Assembly (NCBI GenBank): GCA_934647195.1
Contig: CAKUFD010000001.1
Location: 1-64,000, forward strand
DNA: 64,000 bases
Direction: 5' to 3'
Source: an uncultured Collinsella sp.
GTDB taxonomy: Bacteria > Actinomycetota > Coriobacteriia > Coriobacteriales > Coriobacteriaceae
In this document: piece by piece, positions 60,861-64,000 of the stretch
Numbering within the stretch: the stretch's first letter is position 1
Layout: each line of letters opens with the position of its first letter
Notes under the pieces: generated by a model
The model's database searches: none
What the model was told of the DNA's origin: nothing
The model's input: only the letters and a program-made list of their open reading frames with translations
Translations under genes and position numbers: made by a program

Positions 60861-62255
60861 ATGGACGCAACCGCCATCATCCTCGCCGCCGGCGAGGGCA
60901 CACGCATGAAGTCCAACCATGCCAAGGTGTCGCACAAGATCCTTGGCAAGCCGATGATCAACTGGATCGTCGACGCCACGATCGCCGCAGGCTGCAGCCG
61001 CGTGATCGTTGTCGTGGGAAGCCATGCAGACGAAGTGCGCGCGCTTCTTCAAGATACGTATGCCGATTCCGCCACCGCCGTTGAGACGGTTGAGCAGGTC
61101 GAGCGCCTGGGTACCGGCCATGCCGTAAAGGTTGCCATCGAGGCGTGCGGCATCGAAAACGGTCCCGTCGTGGTACTCAACGGCGACCTGCCGCTCATCC
61201 AGGCAAACACCGTAGCCAAGTTCGCCCAGACCGTGGACGGTGGCGCCTACGCCGCGGCCGCCCTCACCTTCACCCCGCCCGAGCCCTTTGGCTACGGACG
61301 CATCGAACTCGATGAAACCGGCTCTATCACCCGCATCATCGAGCAGAAGGATTGCACGCCCGAACAATCGGAAACGCTCCTTGAGTGCAACGCCGGCTGC
61401 TATGCCTTTGACGGCGCCCAGCTCAAGCAGCATATCGGCGAAATCACCAACGACAACGCCCAGAGCGAGTACTATCTGCCCGATATGCTCGAGATCCTCA
61501 AGAGCGCAGGCCAGGCTGTTACCATCTTCCATTGCGACGACTACCGCGACGGCCTGGGCGTGAACTCGCGCGCGCAGCTCGCCGAGCTCACCGCCATCGC
61601 GCGCGACCGCATCAATGCTCACTGGATGGCCGAGGGCGTCACGTTCCTCGATCCCACGCAGGCATGGATTGGCCCCGATGCCACCATCGGCCGCGACACC
61701 ATCGTGTGGCCGCAAACGCACCTGATCGGCAACACCCATGTGGGCGAGAACTGCCAGCTAGGCCCCAACAGCCGCCTTACCGATACGCAGGTGGGCAACG
61801 ACTGCGTGGTCGACGAGACCGTCTCCATCGAGGCCGTCCTCGAAAACAAGGTCAACTGCGGCCCGCGCGCCTACCTGCGCCCGGGCACCCATATGCTCGA
61901 CGGCTCCAAGGCCGGCACGCACGTGGAGATCAAGAAGTCCACGATCGGCCGCGGTTCCAAGGTTCCGCACCTCTCCTATATCGGCGACACCACCATGGGC
62001 GAGGGCGTGAACGTGGGCGCCGGCTCCATCACATGCAATTACGATGGCAAACATAAAAATCCGACCACCATTGGCGACCGAACCTTCATCGGTTCCGATA
62101 CTATGATGGTGGCTCCCGTAAATATCGGATCCGACGCCGTAACCGGCGCCGGCGGAACCATTACCAAGGATGTCCCTGATGGCGCGCTTGCTCTCGAGCG
62201 CACCAAGCAGTGCATCATAGAGGGCTGGGGCGCGCGTCACAACGCGGGCAACTAG
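60861..62255 (+). CDS. glmU: Bifunctional UDP-N-acetylglucosamine pyrophosphorylase/acetyltransferase
   Basis: 464 residues. Uridylyltransferase motif IILAAGEGTRMKSNHAKV, LGTGHAVK, VLNGDLPLI and FGYGRI. The left-handed beta-helix acetyltransferase half has hexapeptide repeats and RPGTHMLDGSKAGTHVEIKK, HLSYIGDTTMGEGVNVGAG and NYDGKHKNPTTIGD. It makes UDP-GlcNAc from glucosamine-1-phosphate. CGGGAGAAGT precedes the ATG. It is 42 bp upstream of prs. Confidence 0.97.
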   Translation: MDATAIILAAGEGTRMKSNHAKVSHKILGKPMINWIVDATIAAGCSRVIVVVGSHADEVRALLQDTYADSATAVETVEQVERLGTGHAVKVAIEACGIENGPVVVLNGDLPLIQANTVAKFAQTVDGGAYAAAALTFTPPEPFGYGRIELDETGSITRIIEQKDCTPEQSETLLECNAGCYAFDGAQLKQHIGEITNDNAQSEYYLPDMLEILKSAGQAVTIFHCDDYRDGLGVNSRAQLAELTAIARDRINAHWMAEGVTFLDPTQAWIGPDATIGRDTIVWPQTHLIGNTHVGENCQLGPNSRLTDTQVGNDCVVDETVSIEAVLENKVNCGPRAYLRPGTHMLDGSKAGTHVEIKKSTIGRGSKVPHLSYIGDTTMGEGVNVGAGSITCNYDGKHKNPTTIGDRTFIGSDTMMVAPVNIGSDAVTGAGGTITKDVPDGALALERTKQCIIEGWGARHNAGN

Positions 62256-62297
62256 TTCAACGACAAGGGTCAAGTACGTACTAAGGAGTAGGGGCAG

Positions 62298-63284
62298 ATG
62301 CCAACTAACGATCCCACCAAAAGGCGGGCGATCTACAAGACCATGCGCGTGTATTCCGGTTCTTCCAACCGTCCGCTCGCGCAGAAAATCGCTGACATCC
62401 TGGGGGTCGAGCTTTCCGGCCTCGCTCTTGAGCAGTTTGCCAATGGCGAGATCTACGCTCGTTACGAGGAGACTGTCCGCGGCGCCGATGTCTTCCTGAT
62501 CCAGTCCATCGCCGGCGAGAACGTCAACGACATGCTCATGGAGGTGCTGGTCGCTGCCGACGCCGCCAAGCGCGCTTCTGCTCGCACCATCACTGCCGTC
62601 ATCACGCACTACGGCTATGCTCGCCAGGACCGCAAGGCCGCTCCCCGCGAGCCCATCACCGCTCGCCTGGTCGCCGACCTGCTCGAGTGCTCCGGCGTGA
62701 ACAACATCATCACGCTCGACCTGCACCAGGGCCAGATCGTGGGCTTCTTCGATGTCCCGGTCAACCACCTTTCCGCCCTGCCGCTGTTTGCCGATTACTA
62801 CAACGCCATGGACCTCGACAAGGACAACCTCGTTGTCGTGTCTCCTGACGTGGGCCGCGCCAAGGCCGCCAAGAAGCTGTCCGATATGCTCGACTGCGAC
62901 CTCGCGATCGCTCACAAGGGCCGTCCGCACCACAACCAGGCCGAGGTCATGGGCATCATCGGCGACATCAAGGGCAAGACCTGCATCATCAACGACGACA
63001 TGATCGATACCGCAGGCACCCTGTGCGCTAACGTCCGCGAGCTCAAGGCCCTGGGCGCCGGCGACATCTACGTGTGCGCCACCCACGGCATCTTCTCGGG
63101 CAAGGCCATCGAACGCCTGAACGACGCCCCCATCGTGGAGTGCGTGGTCACCGATGCCATCCCCGTCGAGGTTGGCGGCAAGATCAAGACCATCACCGTG
63201 GCCGACGAGTTTGCCAGCGCCATCGCCGCTGTGTATAACGAGGAGTCCGTGTCCCGCCTCATCGGCGGCGACTTTGCCATGTAA
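62298..63284 (+). CDS. prs: Ribose-phosphate pyrophosphokinase
   Basis: 328 residues. It makes PRPP from ribose-5-phosphate and ATP. SGSSNRPLAQKIADILGVEL, FANGEIYARYEETVRGADVF, DLHQGQIVGFFDVPV, HKGRPHHNQAEVMG and the PRPP loop INDDMIDTAGTLC are visible. AAGGAGTAGGGGC upstream gives a good ribosome site. Cotranscribed with glmU and followed by a terminator. Confidence 0.97.
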   Translation: MPTNDPTKRRAIYKTMRVYSGSSNRPLAQKIADILGVELSGLALEQFANGEIYARYEETVRGADVFLIQSIAGENVNDMLMEVLVAADAAKRASARTITAVITHYGYARQDRKAAPREPITARLVADLLECSGVNNIITLDLHQGQIVGFFDVPVNHLSALPLFADYYNAMDLDKDNLVVVSPDVGRAKAAKKLSDMLDCDLAIAHKGRPHHNQAEVMGIIGDIKGKTCIINDDMIDTAGTLCANVRELKALGAGDIYVCATHGIFSGKAIERLNDAPIVECVVTDAIPVEVGGKIKTITVADEFASAIAAVYNEESVSRLIGGDFAM

Positions 63285-63308
63285 GTCTTTGCAGCACAGC
63301 AAGCAAAA

Positions 63309-63350
63309 CGGGGTGCGGCTCACAGTGGACTGCACCCCGTTTTTGTTTTT
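63309..63350 (+). terminator. Terminator of glmU-prs
   Basis: Stem CGGGGTGC/GCACCCCG, then TTTTTGTTTTT on the forward strand, about 25 bases after the prs stop. Confidence 0.9.
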
Positions 63351-63363
63351 GCGTAAGAACGAG

Positions 63364-63454
63364 AAGTTGTCCTTAGAGCGCCGTGCGACATTCTAAGAAC
63401 AACTTAGGGCCAAAACTTGTTCTTAGAATTTCAGCCAGCTTTCTAAGGACAAGT
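63364..63454. repeat. Two adjacent inverted repeats sharing one motif
   Basis: AAGTTGTCCTTAGA with TCTAAGAACAACTT at 63364-63405 (one mismatch), and ACTTGTTCTTAGAA with TTCTAAGGACAAGT at 63415-63454 (one mismatch). All four arms are variants of one word. They lie after the prs terminator and before the end of the reverse-strand gene at 63523. Confidence 0.75.
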
Positions 63455-63522
63455 TCTTGTGATTAGAGCAACCGCTCTCCGTCAAAACCCCGCCGGGCCC
63501 GATCAAAGGACTCGTGCCCGAG

Positions 63523-63843
63523 CTACTCCACGATCTCGGCCAAAAAGACGTTGAGAGTATCGACCTCCGGACAGCAGAACTTAGCCGTACCGGGTTCGTT
63601 GCCGGGAACGGTGCCGCCGTAGCGCAAAATGTCGATGTAGGGAAATCCCACATGGCAGGCCATGGGGCACAACTTGCCGCGGTCGCGGTCGAAGTCAAAG
63701 ACATCGCCCGGCTTGTGGCCATGATGGCATCGGCACTCACCCAACTGGTCTACGCAGGTAATGCGAATGCTGGGACGTTTGCCACGCGGCGCGCCGGCGG
63801 GCTTGAGGTTCGCGCCGCCCTCGACCATCGCCTCGCTCGTCAC
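63523..63843 (-). CDS. TIGR04076-like small Cys-rich protein
   Basis: About 106 residues. ITCVDQLGECRCHHGHKPGD, LCPMACHVGFPYIDILRYGG and KFCCPEVDTLNVFLAEIVE give six or more Cys in a pattern seen in TIGR04076 proteins, which may bind metal. The frame extends to a TTG at 63858; I prefer the GTG at 63843, right after the upstream stop codon and behind GGTGAG. Function unknown. Confidence 0.72.
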   Translation of the reverse strand: MTSEAMVEGGANLKPAGAPRGKRPSIRITCVDQLGECRCHHGHKPGDVFDFDRDRGKLCPMACHVGFPYIDILRYGGTVPGNEPGTAKFCCPEVDTLNVFLAEIVE

Positions 63844-63844
63844 G

Positions 63845-64000
63845 TTACTCACCGTCAATCACATCAAGGCAGGCTTCGATGGGAAGGCCTGCAGACTTGT
63901 CCTCTTGGTCGGCATTGCGAGCGATCAGCTCGCGCACCACGCGCGCGGCGTCGGCAGAAGCGCGCTTCAACGACCATCCATGCATCACGCGGCCCAGCAG
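63845..64000 (-). CDS. C-terminal end of a gene cut by the window edge
   Basis: An open reverse-strand frame of 51 codons to a TAA at 63845-63847. It reads RVMHGWSLKRASADAARVV, then ELIARNADQEDKSAGLP and IEACLDVIDGE. It stops one base before the proposed start of the Cys-rich gene, so they are probably translationally coupled. Too short to name. Confidence 0.65.
   Translation of the reverse strand: MLGRVMHGWSLKRASADAARVVRELIARNADQEDKSAGLPIEACLDVIDGE

Noticed and set aside
61758..63335. 525-codon reverse frame over glmU and prs
   Set aside because: Antisense of two certain housekeeping genes; Val/Gly/Asp/His-rich as expected from codon bias.

Overview
The window looks like a chromosomal piece of a Collinsella-type Coriobacteriia genome (high-GC gut actinobacterium). 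This is inferred from GC-rich coding with AGGAGG-like ribosome sites, the abundance of PTS systems, an ECF transporter using a PQQ-propeller partner, and a LevR-type regulator in a lineage not known for sigma-54. No rRNA operon, CRISPR array, replication origin or intact prophage was seen.

Layout. 1-620: non-coding, with a 3' scrap of an IS110-like transposase, then tRNA-Leu(CAG). 0.8-6.3 kb: a reverse-strand sugar cluster (GntR regulator, TIM-like isomerase, YjbQ, galactitol-type PTS IIB and IIC), with two sets of TATACAA/TGTACAA operator-like sites. 6.5-25 kb: mostly housekeeping genes (tRNA-Leu(UAA), Ppx/GppA, DivIC, TetR, MazG, YeiH-like transporter, GlmS, LacI, HAD phosphatase, LarE, secreted nuclease, SDR, a free-Met-sulfoxide reductase homologue, TrmO). 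These are interrupted by an LPXTG-anchored beta-helix surface protein and a Phd/PIN toxin-antitoxin pair under a perfect 17-bp-arm inverted repeat. 25-30 kb: an accessory block with two divergent ATP-grasp paralogues, a GNAT acetyltransferase, a nucleotidyltransferase and small repeats. 30.0-32.15 kb: a 91-bp direct repeat, made of the 3' half of the initiator tRNA gene plus its terminator, flanks a 1.9-kb island with one AlbA/Schlafen-HATPase gene and no integrase.

32.4-41.3 kb: CoaX, then a reverse-strand mannose-family PTS locus (LevR-like regulator, IIA, IIB, IIC, IID, class II aldolase, aldo/keto reductase, AEC transporter). 41.5-51.4 kb: BirA, a FolP-FolK fusion with a large insertion, sirtuin, an acidic-tailed membrane protein, exonuclease III, an ammonium transporter fused to a PII domain, NhaA and an ECF S component. 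51.5-56.4 kb: a membrane protein, a membrane LuxR regulator, and an amidohydrolase-MATE pair. 56.7-60.6 kb: a PQQ-propeller protein overlapping ECF T and A genes. 60.9-63.3 kb: glmU-prs. The right edge holds a small Cys-rich protein and a truncated gene.

Functional links: glmS and glmU both serve UDP-GlcNAc synthesis. The two PTS loci each pair transport with a dedicated regulator and carbon-phosphate enzymes of unassigned substrate. The most unusual items are the tRNA-fMet island, the ATP-grasp block, the MsrC homologue with a conserved Cys replaced by Arg, the FolP insertion, the Amt-PII fusion without the Tyr51 modification site, and the paired palindromes after prs. All family names come from reading the sequence without database searches.
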